A DNA stretch of 64,000 bases from Hydractinia symbiolongicarpus. Lineage: Eukaryota > Cnidaria > Hydrozoa > Anthoathecata > Hydractiniidae. Under the pieces are notes generated by a model that saw only the letters and a list, made by a program, of their open reading frames with translations, did no database searches and was not told where the DNA came from. Position numbers and translations under genes: made by a program. Shown piece after piece: positions 38,036 to 49,513 of this stretch. The stretch is from the NCBI RefSeq assembly GCF_029227915.1, contig NC_079879.1, positions 3,970,001-4,034,000 on the forward strand. Reading direction: 5' to 3'. Within the stretch, counting starts at the first letter, position 1. Every line of letters begins with the position of its first letter.

Positions 38036-38235
38036 AAAACGGGTAATTAGCACTGAAGAAAGAGTTGTAAAAAATGTTTAACACATGAAGTCGTAAAAAA
38101 AATTTTTGATACAAGTTCTGAAGTGGTTACAGCAGCTAGATATGAATGTTAAACCCAAAAAGAACTACAAAAAATACCAGAGAGAGAGACCCCCGCTCAA
38201 AATATATAATATTTGTATAATACTACTTCGGCTAT
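38036..38235. other. Spacer between two element remnants
   Basis: No motif. Contains an AGAGAGAGACCCCC run near 38180. Confidence 0.4.
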
Positions 38236-40200
38236 CGGAATTCCCTTACTTCTGATAGTGTGTTGGTCAAAGACATGACGATATCAGATATGTCAACATC
38301 CAGTCGCAATGATCTAGATCCACCCGGGCATAGCAACGTCGATCGTAGTAACAAAAAGCAAATCTTCGTTATGATAAACGTCATAGCGATCGACGTTGGT
38401 ATACCAAGTTTATCTGCTATCAACTCAGCAAGACGTTGATACAACCTCTTGCACTCTCTCCCTAACCCACCGTGTGTAGAAAAACCCCTTTTGTTGTATG
38501 ACCTTTTCTTTTCTTGCTTATTCCATTAATAGCAACGTTTGATGTCTATGTTCCTGTACCTCTGGGCGTTAAGGTCATCGCAGAATACCCGTTGGCCAGG
38601 AATCCAGAAACCAAGCGCGCTTACATCTAATCTGGTTTCATTGGATGCAATCGCACTTTTCTGTTCAAAGTGTTTGTTTTGTAGTTGAGCAAGCATCGGT
38701 TCAATTCGTACGTCTTTACACACTTATTTCAAAAGCTGAGCAGTTATATCACGAACTTCATCATAAAATTTTGTGACAAACCCACTCTTTTTGCAGGATA
38801 ACGCATGAGCAAGATTGATCTTTGAGCCACATGTACATTCAAATGGTAACCTGGATGATTTTCAGTTATATCGAATTTTCAATGCGTCGAAAAATGCTCC
38901 TTTGTGAGGCAGTAACCACCACTCGCTTTTATTGGTCAGTTTGACGCACCCGTTTAATGATCTACTTCGTTCTGCCTCTTAGTACTTTCATCTATGTGTG
39001 ACTGTCTTTGTAGAGTATTTTGATGACTTTTATTTCTCTCAGACTTTATTTGTCTTTTCGTTTTACTAATCTCGCTTGCATTTTGATCTTGTCTGAGAAG
39101 AGTATTCACAAGCTCCGTCGTCATTTTCTGAGAATTCTCGTATTCTGTGTCGGAAACATTCTCAAAAATTTTTATTACCAAGACATGGTGGCAAGGACAT
39201 TAGCTCCCTCTCTACATCGTTTACAATATGACTACCAGTAATCGCCAGCAGCAGTTGGTGTCTTATTACACTTTCGTAGTAATGATGATATTTCTGGCAT
39301 GGTCCGTAAATAGCATGTGAAGCGATTTTGACATCCACTAACATGTAAGCTGCTTGTGGTTTGATAACAGCCATTTCGGAAATTAGTGTGATTTTTTCTC
39401 ACTCATTTCGCGACAATGCCTTCCTCATGCTCTTTTCGGAAGCCTCACTGCGAATAACTGCTCCGGGATGTCATTCTACGGTACATGTAATTTGGATAAT
39501 TGTTCCTTTGGTCCTCTAATGTTCTTATCTTTCACAAATAGCAATGATTTCTTTGGCTGTGGTTGGTAACCAAATTTTGGGCCTTCCACAATGACCTCGT
39601 CCCACCATTTCTGAATAGTGGAAAACTTTCCAACAGCTGTGAAGTCATCAGCAAAAGCTACCAATTTCATATGAATATCAGGAGCGTTTTTCATTCTATC
39701 AAAAAATGGTGTGAGTCCTATTGTGTAAAATTCCATTCCCAACAGGTCACCTACTCCTGAACTGTCGTGCATTTCAAGAGTTTCGTCATTTAAAGGAAGT
39801 ATTCCTCCAGTATATTAAAAGGAAGTATTCCTCCAGTATATTTTTCGTCACCGCATTAATCGCTTTCTTAAAATTTCCTATTTACATATGGTTCCGGAGT
39901 TATCTTGCTTTTTTATTAATTTAGGCAGTCGGCTTTGAATCATCTGTGCCTTATCCATTAAGCTCATAAGGTCTCCTTCAAACCATTAAGCTGGACGTCT
40001 GTTTAATGCTTCTACGTGCTCCTTTGATTCCGATGCTTGTGATGGTTTTTAGAGCAGCAGAGCAGGCACGATATGTATAGCTTTTAATGCTAATGCTCCT
40101 AAAGGTGTGTTTTCAATCCACGCATTGAGCAATCGTGTTGTGTCGCGTATGTAAGGTTTACCTGCGTCTCCATTAGGCAGCATAAACAAGTTTCATTTCC
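38236..40200 (-). pseudogene. Decayed unusual reverse-transcriptase retroelement
   Basis: Minus-strand frames, read from 40200 downwards, give: ALALKAIHIVPALLL followed by KPSQASESKEHVEALNRRP (N-terminal signature, about 40110-39980); GVGDLLGMEFYTIGLTPFFDRM and the catalytic FADDFTAVGK (about 39760-39630); WWDEVIVEGPKFGYQPQP (about 39610-39555); LLLAITGSHIVNDVERELM (about 39270-39200); CTCGSKINLAHALSC (a C/H cluster, about 38830-38790); ETRLDVSALGFW (about 38640-38605); and KICFLLLRSTLLCPGGSR (about 38370-38310). I recognise this order from multicopy RT proteins of marine invertebrates, where the last part ends FFDVRVFNP-like and may be a nuclease. The fingers region is deleted and there are several stops. 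A 25-bp tandem duplication (about 39792-39841) sits at the deletion. Confidence 0.65.
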
Positions 40201-41584
40201 AATAAACAATTCTGCTGTAACATTCTTCAATATCATTGACGGCTTCGCTTCATTTAACATTACTCCAATAAAACTTTTCTGGAGCATCAGCAAAATGATG
40301 TTAAGTTGAAGTTGCGTCTTCGGGAACTTTTCGTTGTTGATTTGTGACCTGTTGTGTTTGTGCAATGTTCTGTGTCAACACTTCTTCAACACTTCAAGTG
40401 CCGTACCAAACCTCTATACGTTTTAAAATTTCGATCAAGTTTCATACGCGATTGTTAATCGTGTATGAAATGTTAATGTGACATTAATGATCAACCTTTT
40501 CTCCCCATTTTCCTCTCCCCTCCTCTCTTCCGTCTTCCCTCTCAACCTGCACAACCTACAATTCCGAGTTTATACAGATACTTATTAAACATCAAAAGAA
40601 CAGCGTTATGGTCTGCTTAGCACAATCTTACAAGAACAAGTTCAAGCAGTTTGTAAATTTGCGGCTATTATTTGAGTTGATGCGAAAAAAAAAGAAAAAA
40701 GTTGTACACAAAGGCGGTGGAATTCTAACAAAACCACTGGCCCCATTAGTAGCTAAATTTGAAAAAAGGAATACTGTAAAAATGAAACATCGTGATGATC
40801 AATGTTTCATTTATCTTTTAATAATCTCTCCTCTTTAGTATCTGTCTAGAAAATCCTTTTCTGTTTGTTTAATGAATCTCCTTCTGATATTTTTTGTATC
40901 CTAAATCTACTGAAAAGAAATTGAGAGAATAAGTAAGCACTATTAAAATTAATTATAACAATCTCCCCTTAAGTAATTTGTTTTAATAAATTATAAAAAT
41001 ACGGAGGCACAACAACAAAAGCCATTGATAACTTTCAACAACTGTCTGTCGTAATTAGCTGAAAGATTTTAAGTCTATATTGTGTTAAACCTTTCAGCCA
41101 TATAAAGACCATGTAAGCATACATTATTAAAATCAACATGATGTCGGTGGTAGTTGCCTAATGATTCTGTTAACCCTTTTCTTTGGAGATGACACCACTA
41201 CAAAAAAAAGTACATAATTTTGAACATGATGCATTGCAACAAGGATATGTAGCCACTCTGGGAAATTTACATATGTTGCAGTTGATAAATGCCTATCTAT
41301 TTTTTCAAGTACTTGACAGTTAAAATAGGTGGTTTGCTCATTGCAAATAGGTAATTTCACAAATAATTCTACAAATACTTGGCAATCTTTATCTTTTATT
41401 AAAAAAGTTTGTTGTTTTCACTTTTAATGTTTTGGAATGTGCTTTTAAACGTGCATGGTTTTTACATCATTATCAAATGTATTTTCGCTCTTAAAAAAGG
41501 ATTTAGTGGGAAGGTTAAGTATACTTGAAACAAATTTTACGTCAAGCAGCAACGTTTAATTTTAGCGTCCTCTTTACAATTTAT
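40201..41584. other. Intergenic between RT remnant and tandem duplication
   Basis: The minus-strand frame at 40099-40365 could be further N-terminal RT remnant. Beyond it nothing is recognised. Confidence 0.4.
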
Positions 41585-42015
41585 TTGATATTCTCCTATT
41601 GTCTCTTGAAGTAAATGTATCACACAATTATTTCGCCGTAAATCTACCTTGTTTTCAAAAAGAATTTTTTGTGCCACAGAGAAATTATTCTTTTCACCAA
41701 CTCTGATTTTGGCCTCAAACACGTGTATCAACACAAAATTAGCTTTTTATGATGTCGAACATTTAATGAGGCATCAATCAGTCATCATCTTCGAGGACCA
41801 AACGCATTTAATGAGTAGTTACGTACGATATGAGTCTTTCTTTTGTAGAGCAAGGATAAAAATGACTTAGTTGTTAACTTTACCATAGTACTTTATAACC
41901 AAAGTAACATAATTTGAAATTATGTTTTTTTTATTCTTCACTTGTTCTTTGCTCTATAGAAATGATATAACATTAAATAATCATGAAAAGGACACAAAAT
42001 TTAAAGAAAATAATG

Positions 42016-42021
42016 TTTATT
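42016..42021 (-). terminator. Poly(A) signal of six-Cys gene 2
   Basis: AATAAA on the minus strand, about 275 bases after the stop. It is conserved in unit 2 at 52220-52225. A closer AATAAA near 42128 exists only in unit 1. Confidence 0.45.
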
Positions 42022-42293
42022 ATGCATACAGTATATATGAAACATTTACAATTTAAAAGCAGAAGAATATTTAATTTTGCTTATCGTTATTTGATTTCGC
42101 AAAATCGCGGATAACGGTCCTTTATTTCTGTCTATTCAGAGTCATAATGCCGTTCTAAGTTATATATTCTGATTTTCAATGGACTTGGAATTCTTCTTCA
42201 CGTCTTTTAGTTACCATGCATTCCTTAACAACTTAAACATGTAAGAAAATGTTGCAGTAGATGTTGAAAAGCAAGCTCCTCCGTGCTCATAAC

Positions 42294-42859
42294 CTACATA
42301 GGATCAAACTGATACTTGGTAACACATCTCTTTTGATGCAACAATTTCATACATGCAAATACTTGCAAACATTTACAATCAGAATCGTCTTTACATCGTC
42401 GAAACAACATTGGGCAGTGACGCAATGAGTATTTTGTATTTTCTTTTGCCAAAATAATCTAAAATGAAAATAGGTTTGCTAACCAGAAACGTTTTTGTTA
42501 ACGATAACCCTATTACGCCTCTTGTATCATGACAGTGTGATTAAACAGCTATAGATGGGCTATCAACGGTGATGTTTAATTGTACCTTTATGTCTATTTC
42601 CTACATAGATTTTACGTTTCACAAAGTGTCTATAAGATAACCAAGATTATAATCAACGCTGCAAATATTATATATCTAAAAACAATTTTGTTCAAGCAAA
42701 ATTCGAAATATTGCAACTTACAATAAGTTTATCTTTAAACTGATCGACGCCATTTCCTACATCTTTTTTATTTTCTTTTGTTTGACGTGTTGGATGTGTG
42801 GAGACATCTGCGATAGCCAGAAGCAAGAACACTGCACAGATGCATGTCACCAGTTGCAT
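42294..42859 (-). CDS. Secreted six-cysteine peptide, family member 2
   Basis: Exon 1 (42859-42722, 46 codons) encodes a signal peptide (MQLVTCICAVFLLLAIADVS) and a hydrophilic linker ending FKDKLI, with donor ATT|GTAAGT. After a 263-bp intron (acceptor CATTTTAG|ATT), exon 2 (42458-42294) encodes 54 residues plus TAG. These open LAKENTKYSLRHC and end QFDPM, with spacing C-x6-C-x5-C-x-C-x5-C-x8-C. The protein has 100 residues and a phase 0 intron. It matches member 3 at 89 of 100 residues and member 1 at 34 of 54 residues over the cysteine exon. The frame and both splice sites are intact in both tandem copies, which argues for selection on the protein. The product should be secreted with three disulphides; its role is unknown. 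Plus-strand frames overlapping it are shadows. Confidence 0.85.
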
Positions 42860-42940
42860 ACTTAAAGAAATGGAAGATGAAGAACTTTATGTCAGAAGTC
42901 AGTCGCCTTTAATATATCAATTAACATTTACTAAGAGAGG

Positions 42941-42960
42941 GACGTTATTTATATCATTAA
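42941..42960 (-). promoter_or_regulatory. TATA-like box of six-Cys gene 2
   Basis: On the minus strand TAATGATATAAATAACGTCC lies about 90 bases before the ATG. Unit 2 has TAATGGTATATATAACGTCC at the same place (53149-53168). It is a TATA-like core flanked by conserved sequence; the role is inferred. Confidence 0.4.
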
Positions 42961-42999
42961 TTCTTTTGTTTATAGAACAAAGAGGACACCAATTGCAGT

Positions 43000-45622
43000 A
43001 ATAAGGAAATTTGGCATCAATTAAGTTGACTTTTGCGATATTTAGGCACAGGAAACGAACAATTAGTCATTCTTTTACGAACTGAAATAACACTTGAAGT
43101 CATTGATTTGACAACGTATCCAATAACTAAACGTTATTATGACTGTTAAGCAATGCCGATTAAGAGTAAGCTCTATTTCGTGATTTCCTTAGCAAGAAAT
43201 TTAACTTGTTTGGTTGAATTTTATTAATTTCACCAACCGTACTAAGCGAGGCATACTATTTCAACAAGTTTAATGAAAGTTATTTATTAAACTAATTGCG
43301 ACTAATTGCGAAATAATTATGAATAAACATGCATTTTCTGTTTGATAAAGAAAACAGTTTCATTTTTTACAGAAACGAATTACTTGAAGTAAAAGAAGAA
43401 GTACAAAAATAATTCTTTAGCAGGAAATATTAAAACGGCCTAAAACCAATAGTGTGACTGCTTCAAACACAGAATGAAATGTGCAGTAGACTCTCCGAAA
43501 TTCAACTAGCTTTTTGTTCATATAATTTTCGTGTTAAGGTGAAAATTCCACAAGAAGTCTCATATGTACCTCTCCATAATTCAAATCCCAATTAATCGAA
43601 CAAATCAATAATTTTGACGTTATTTTCTGTCGTTAGAGCATAACTGCGTCATGTGTAAATGGTTTAAGCAAATAGCATCTCACAAAGATTTCTAGCTACT
43701 GTTGATTTAGATGATTTCTGACTTTACCCCTTTTGACAATAAAGCCGAACTAAACTTCATCGATACACAGATATTTCAAAACATTTCAACTGTATATTGC
43801 GAACACATTTTCTGGTCACGTGGGTTAAAATTGTAGGCTACTGTAAAACGAAAAGTTAATTTTTCTTAGAATTATAAAATGTGTGTTATATGAATCATGT
43901 CTGCCAATGCATGTCAAACAGCAGGTTTCGTTTTTACCTGCAAGTTATGAATAAATTAAACTGTATTATTTTACTCCGCATAGCTAAGCTGTAAAGGGGA
44001 ATTTAAAGAAGCTAACTAAACAAGCATTCTTTATAAAATCTTCATAAATGTTCCGTTTTGCCACACGTAAAATGTCAGAAAATTTATTATTAATTTTGCT
44101 TAGAATGTGTTTTAGTTTTACTTCCATCATTCATAGGAAATTTATAATTACAAATAAAAGAAGGAGGAGATGCTAACATATGTAAAAACACCTTCAATTG
44201 CAACTTCATATACGGATATTAGTCAAAGATATACAAGATATTACATTTTCTGCGCTTCATGATCACTACGAAGGATGCATCTGAAGTAATTAAGAGCGAT
44301 ACACATGTTAGCGCTGCCGGCACTGGTTTCCCATTTTAATTATTGTTACTATGTGACGTAATGTAGTGTACGTGTATTGTATATTTAGTGAACGACGTAT
44401 CTGTGAATTTGTAATACTCTGCTCTGATAGGAAACTCACATTCACATATTCTCGATTATTTCTGTCGCACAGTTAATGTCTTTGAGTCAGGAAAAGTGTC
44501 AATAACATAAAGAAGGTACCGTTTATAGCTAAGATACAGGTTCTACAAAAAGATCACAACCCTGCGAAAAGCTTGAACTCGAGCGACCCACCAAATGTCA
44601 ATATTTTTAAAAGAAAACAGTTCAAATTAAAGATTTGTATACAAACAATTGGCTGGAAATATCTTTCATACTCATATATGCACCATAGCTAATACCATCT
44701 TAAATTCCTCATAGTATCTTAAATTCTAGTCATAACGTACTATGTTATTTAAACTAAAATTACACGTTTTCAGAAATACTCATTCGCGAAAATGTATCCA
44801 CGGAACCCATCCTCTCTGTCCTTTTACAGAAATATGCACATGTAATTAAAAAAATAATTCCACCTTAGAAGTTATGTCCAAATCAAAACTATATTTTTAC
44901 ACTAAGCAATTTTCACTAATAAGACAGGCAGATACAAAGGCAGAAAATATAACAAATTTTCTCTTGATCCAGTACAAAATCGCTTCTGCAGTTATATGCA
45001 CACGAATTTTTGTAATACGCAGCTTTTTTATTGTTTTTTTAATTTTGTTTTAGAGATTTCAGATGTTGTGTTAATAACACTACTTCAGCAAGTACTAACT
45101 TATTTTGAATTTGGTAAGTATTATAATGCAGCGGGAAGAAAAAACTAGAGTTGCTTATAAAAATTTTCCAATTGATTTGACATCTTCTACTGTCCTACGC
45201 GGTGTCGAAACTTATAACTCATAACATTTTCTGATCTTAGTCAAAATTATACATGATGCAATTTGTTGTAATTAGCAATAGCGTCACAGTGGTGCACATT
45301 CATTGTTAATTAAAAGTTGTCTTCCTCAGTTTGACCTTGATACAGTAGTTCACATCATCCACCTACATAAAGACCACATATCATCATGAATATATCAATA
45401 ACAACAAAATTCAACAAATACTTCCATCGATTGTTGTACTTGAATATTATTTTTGAGAGAGAGCAGAACAAAATGTTTGTTAAAGGCGATGCTATTCATC
45501 TTATAACATTTCATAACTGCCATTGTGAACTGCTCGTATGTGGAAGAATCCATACCATTGCTTTCTATTGATATTGTTCTGAAACAAAATTTTGGTATTA
45601 GTGATTGCGCTGAATGTCTTAA
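43000..45622. other. Upstream part of unit 1, no further gene seen
   Basis: Aligns with 53210-55900 of unit 2 without a shared open frame. Probably holds regulatory DNA of gene 2. Confidence 0.45.
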
Positions 45623-46338
45623 CCCTATTCGGTCCGGGTTTTTTTTTTGAACATATTATGACCAGGGGGGAGGGGGGGGGGGGGGAGGGGCGGATTCCCC
45701 TTCTTAATAACTTTTCATAAGTTTGCTTAAATTGAAGACAACTTGGCAGAATTACACTACGTCACAAAAGAAACAAAATGTCGGTAAAAATTTTTTTCTT
45801 GTGTCAGCACATTTTATGTGACGTCATAAAAGCTTGGAGTTTGTTCAAAATACCAACTTCTGCTTGAAATGAAATTAATTTAGTTCTAAGCGAATTTTTA
45901 CATTCTGTTTGAAGTTTCTAAAACCTACAAAAAAGTTATTTAACATATTTTCCAGTTTTTGCATAGGTCGTTTAAAAAATTGCCGAAAATTGCCCGAAAA
46001 TCGGGAAATGATATTAATTACGTGTCCAGAAAATGGAAAATGATTCTTCTTGATGAAACAAAGTTGTGTTGCAAGTTTTAAGTTCTAAGGATAATCCTAA
46101 CAAGAGTTACTATATTACCCCCATTCATAGAGATTTTTAGGGGTAGTTAATAATTTAATTGATAAATAGACAATATTAAAGCCTCTGAAAGGCATGAAAC
46201 GTAAAAAATTGGTTTGCCGGGGTGAAATAGATAAATATTGAAACTCAGCAAATATCATAGCCATGGAGCGTAGCGTTAAGGAGATATTAAAAGAAAACCG
46301 TCGGTGGGGTGAATCCGCCTCCCCCGGATCGAATAGGG
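45623..46338. mobile_element. piggyBac-like MITE with TTAA duplication
   Basis: Ends CCCTATTCGGTCCGGG and, inverted, CCCTATTCGATCCGGG (15 of 16), flanked by TTAA (45619-45622 and 46339-46342). Unit 2 shows the empty site GAATGTTTTAAAACTG near 55912 with a single TTAA. Length is 716 bp with no intact ORF. A CGGATTC block recurs near both ends, extending the TIR. TTAA specificity and CCC-starting ends are typical of piggyBac. Confidence 0.85.
45665..45690 (+). other. Poly-G tract (G6-A-G14-A-G4), possible G-quadruplex
   Basis: Near-uninterrupted G run inside the left end of the MITE. It could form a quadruplex, and it is also a likely site of assembly or length error. Confidence 0.8.
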
Positions 46339-46434
46339 TTAAAACTGAAATTTTTTGGATGACAATAATGCACAAAAATTTGACATGTAAAAGCCAAGTC
46401 TTGTTTTACAGCAGTAGCAGTGTATGCATGAAAG

Positions 46435-47211
46435 CTTGGAGGAAAGAATACGGAAGGAGAAACAACTTCATTTCTGTACGCTTTAAATGCATTGAATTGT
46501 CTATTGTTTTTAATTTCAAAAGAATCAGTGCGTGAGGTGCTCGACCGAGTCTTTTTCGCAAAGAAATGATCAAATTCCATATTCTCCTTTAATAGGGGCT
46601 AACTTTTTTTTATTGAAATCTGACTGTAACACGCTGCAGGCACGTGACATTTGTATGGAAAGTGTGCCTAATATAAGCCAGTAAGCATTGCTGTTAAAAA
46701 CTTCAACAATATGTTTGGAAATAAGCGTTTAACCATGATATTAACCTATTTTTGCAGGCTTGAGTATACCACTTTGATCATGAAAAACAACATAGATAGA
46801 TATGCGCCGGACGAGTGCCGACAAAATGTGGGCTGGATTAATGTTTATTCTAACTAAAGAAATAACTTCTTGTAACAGAACGTCGTTTTAAAACGAGATA
46901 TAAACTTTTTCTTTTTGTTTACAAAAGTGTCGAGCATGTGCTTCTTCGCTAATTATGTTAACATAAGAACAAAAGAAATTTTACCGATTTCAATATGGCT
47001 TCTTGTTTTGATAATATTATCAAATCCATCATCAAATTATCTAATTGTTTTTATAACCAATCATAGTTGCGAATTGTTATTCACAAATAATTTAGTCACA
47101 CAACCGCCAAAATTTCAAATTAAGTTTCTATACAGACACCTGCTAGAACCTCACGCAGTGTTTCAATGGAATTAAAAGAGTTGTTTCTCCTTCCGTATTC
47201 TTTCCTCCAAG
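46435..47211. mobile_element. 777-bp element with perfect 33-bp TIRs and 7-bp target duplication
   Basis: CTTGGAGGAAAGAATACGGA begins a 33-bp end that is repeated perfectly inverted at 47179-47211. ATGAAAG is present on both sides (46428-46434 and 47212-47218). Unit 2 has one ATGAAA and no element (about 56005). No transposase is encoded. The superfamily is uncertain from a 7-bp duplication. Confidence 0.85.
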
Positions 47212-47218
47212 ATGAAAG

Positions 47219-48829
47219 TAGTAATACGAGTCTTATGTTTTAACCAGCAAAAAAAAATGGACTGTGTATCATATCACCCCTCTACCAACGCCAACTATAA
47301 TATCTTACTTAAATTATGTTTGAAATAATTTTTCAGCAGACGGAAATTACAGATATAAAATTGTGTTTAGCATGAATCAGCTTCAAAATATGCAACAGAC
47401 CGTTTATTTTGCGTTAAAATTTTTAACACTTGAGAAAACGCAGCCTAATTAACGCCACTAGGGTAATTAAACTCCTTCGCAATCAATTAAGGTAATCTAT
47501 TTGGTCGCTAAATTAGTTTGAATTGAATTAAGAGAAAAAAGTTTTGTTTGTATCATCTTGCGGAAATAACTTGTTTTAAAATCTTGTTTTAAAATTTACT
47601 AGTCTTATTATCATTAAATGAAGTTTGTCAATACTTCGACTCAAGATATATTGTGTAAAAACTTTGGTCATTTTAACTCCTTCTTAGGAATTATATAAAG
47701 CAGTTTATCATAATTCAGTCCTATGCAAGCATAATTTATTTGTCTCCGCTAAGTCAAAAAATACCCCTGCGTCACAACAAGGAGTTAAATGTGATAACAT
47801 ATTGCTTAATTTACAATGCAAAAAATGTTGTATCAAAAGGCCAAGTTTCTCTTGCCATTTTTAGTGGATGATTAAAATCTGAGGTCAATGTAGATTTTAA
47901 AAATAGGCAAAATATAAAAAATAACAATTCTGTCTCCCCTTTTTAATCAATCTCTTGCAACGATTGCTCTTTCTTCGCAAAGATACTAACGGTAGGAAAG
48001 TCAATGAAGCTGGTCATTTCTGTTCTGGTGTAGCTGTCTATAAAAAATGGCGGGTGCGTAGCAATAAAATGGAAATATTTTAGATATGCATTTAGATTTC
48101 GTTTAGTATATCCAATAAGTGTGATGTATAACTATGTTTTTGTCAGAATATTATAAGGTTGTGCCCTGCTAATTTCACTCTAAGACAGTATTACAAAAAG
48201 AAAAAATAAGCTTTCCGAACGATTCACTTTTAATTTTATTTGGCTAATTGTTTTTTATTGAAACATTAAGCGTTGCTTTTTTGTTGTAATTATTTACCAC
48301 GTCGTTCTTTCTCTTCGCCCATCTGAATTTAGAAGTTTTTCTTTATGACAGAAAGAATACGCCGATTATTAAGATGGAGTTTGATTAAACTCGAGAGTAT
48401 TACTTGTAAGAAAAAGAGAAGTGAATATTGCACAAACTGTCACACAAACATGTCACATAAGCCTGTCGTATAAACAAATTCTTTATTATGTGGTTTTAAG
48501 AGAAGTAATAAAGAAAATCTAATTGTGAAAATTATTGTCATTTAATGCATTTGGCATAATTAAACGCCTTTGCAGTTAATTAAGTTAATCGAGCGATTGA
48601 GTAACTTAGTTGGATTTACAATCCAAGCAATTACTTCGTAGTCTTCATCATTTCACGGAAATAACTTTTAGTTGTAGCTTTAATTAAGGAAATTGGTAAC
48701 TATAGCTACGATAAAAATGACTTTAGGCAGCTTGTAGATAGCCATACCATCTTCACCAAAACAAATTAAGAACAATTCATATTTTAGTACCGGTATGTCT
48801 GTTAGTTAAAATCGTAGCTGATTTACTAA
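47219..48829. other. Unit 1 sequence, no gene seen
   Basis: About 600 bp at roughly 47830-48430 has no counterpart in unit 2; it is either an insertion without visible ends or a deletion in unit 2. Confidence 0.45.
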
Positions 48830-48950
48830 CGGTACCAGTTCATTTATGTTTCAACGCTTGCGCCATTAGATCGTATCAACGTGAATTTAGTGATAATCTT
48901 CCAATATGACTGAACTCCGCCGCGTTAAAGGGTAAAATGATCGACAAAGC
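48830..48950 (-). repeat. Satellite-monomer fragment in unit 1
   Basis: ACGGTACCAGTTCATTTATG and the following GTGAATTTAGTGATAATCTT match the monomer arrayed at 57.4-60.6 kb. It has the same orientation as the copies at 57466 and 58234. Confidence 0.6.
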
Positions 48951-49513
48951 AACACGTTTGAAATTGACTTAAACTTTTTCTTAATAATTGTGACAAATCT
49001 GGCCTCTCGAATACAAAAAAACATTCTATCAATAACTGTAATGGCATTAAATATTTTCCTATAGTCTATTAAAGGATATGTATCCCACAATTACTTCGCT
49101 GTGAACTTACTTTGCTTTAAAAAAATAAATAGCTTATGATGGAAAATTGTGTAATTATTGTCAGGACAATCAGCATGCGCGTGTGACCGCTCTCCGGAAA
49201 CGCAATCTGAATTGTGTGCCACAGAGAAATTATTATTTTCATGAACACTGATTTTGGCCTCAAAATCGTGTGTCGACACAAAATTAGGTTTTTATGTAGT
49301 CAAGCATTTAATGAGCCATCAATAAAATGGTTTCCACCCTCGAGGTTGAAACGCTTTTAATGTGTAGCTACATAAGAAACAAGGATACCAATTACTTAAT
49401 TGTAAACTTCACCATATCACTTTATAACTAGAGCAACACAATCAGAAGTTATGATTTTGTTTTTATTCTACGCTTGTGTTAATACAACCTTTGCTGCATA
49501 GAACTAATAAACA

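Larger units (their letters stand above)
41585..49050. repeat. Tandem duplication unit 1 (about 7.5 kb)
   Basis: Collinear with unit 2 over its whole length. Examples are 41588 versus 49055 (ATATT-TCCTAT-GTCT), 42016 versus 52220 (TTTATTATGCATACAGTATA), the peptide gene, 47300 versus 56110, and 48770 versus 57140. Identity looks like roughly 80-90 percent outside indels. It contains six-Cys gene 2 and two insertions absent from unit 2 (45623-46338 and 46435-47211). Confidence 0.85.
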
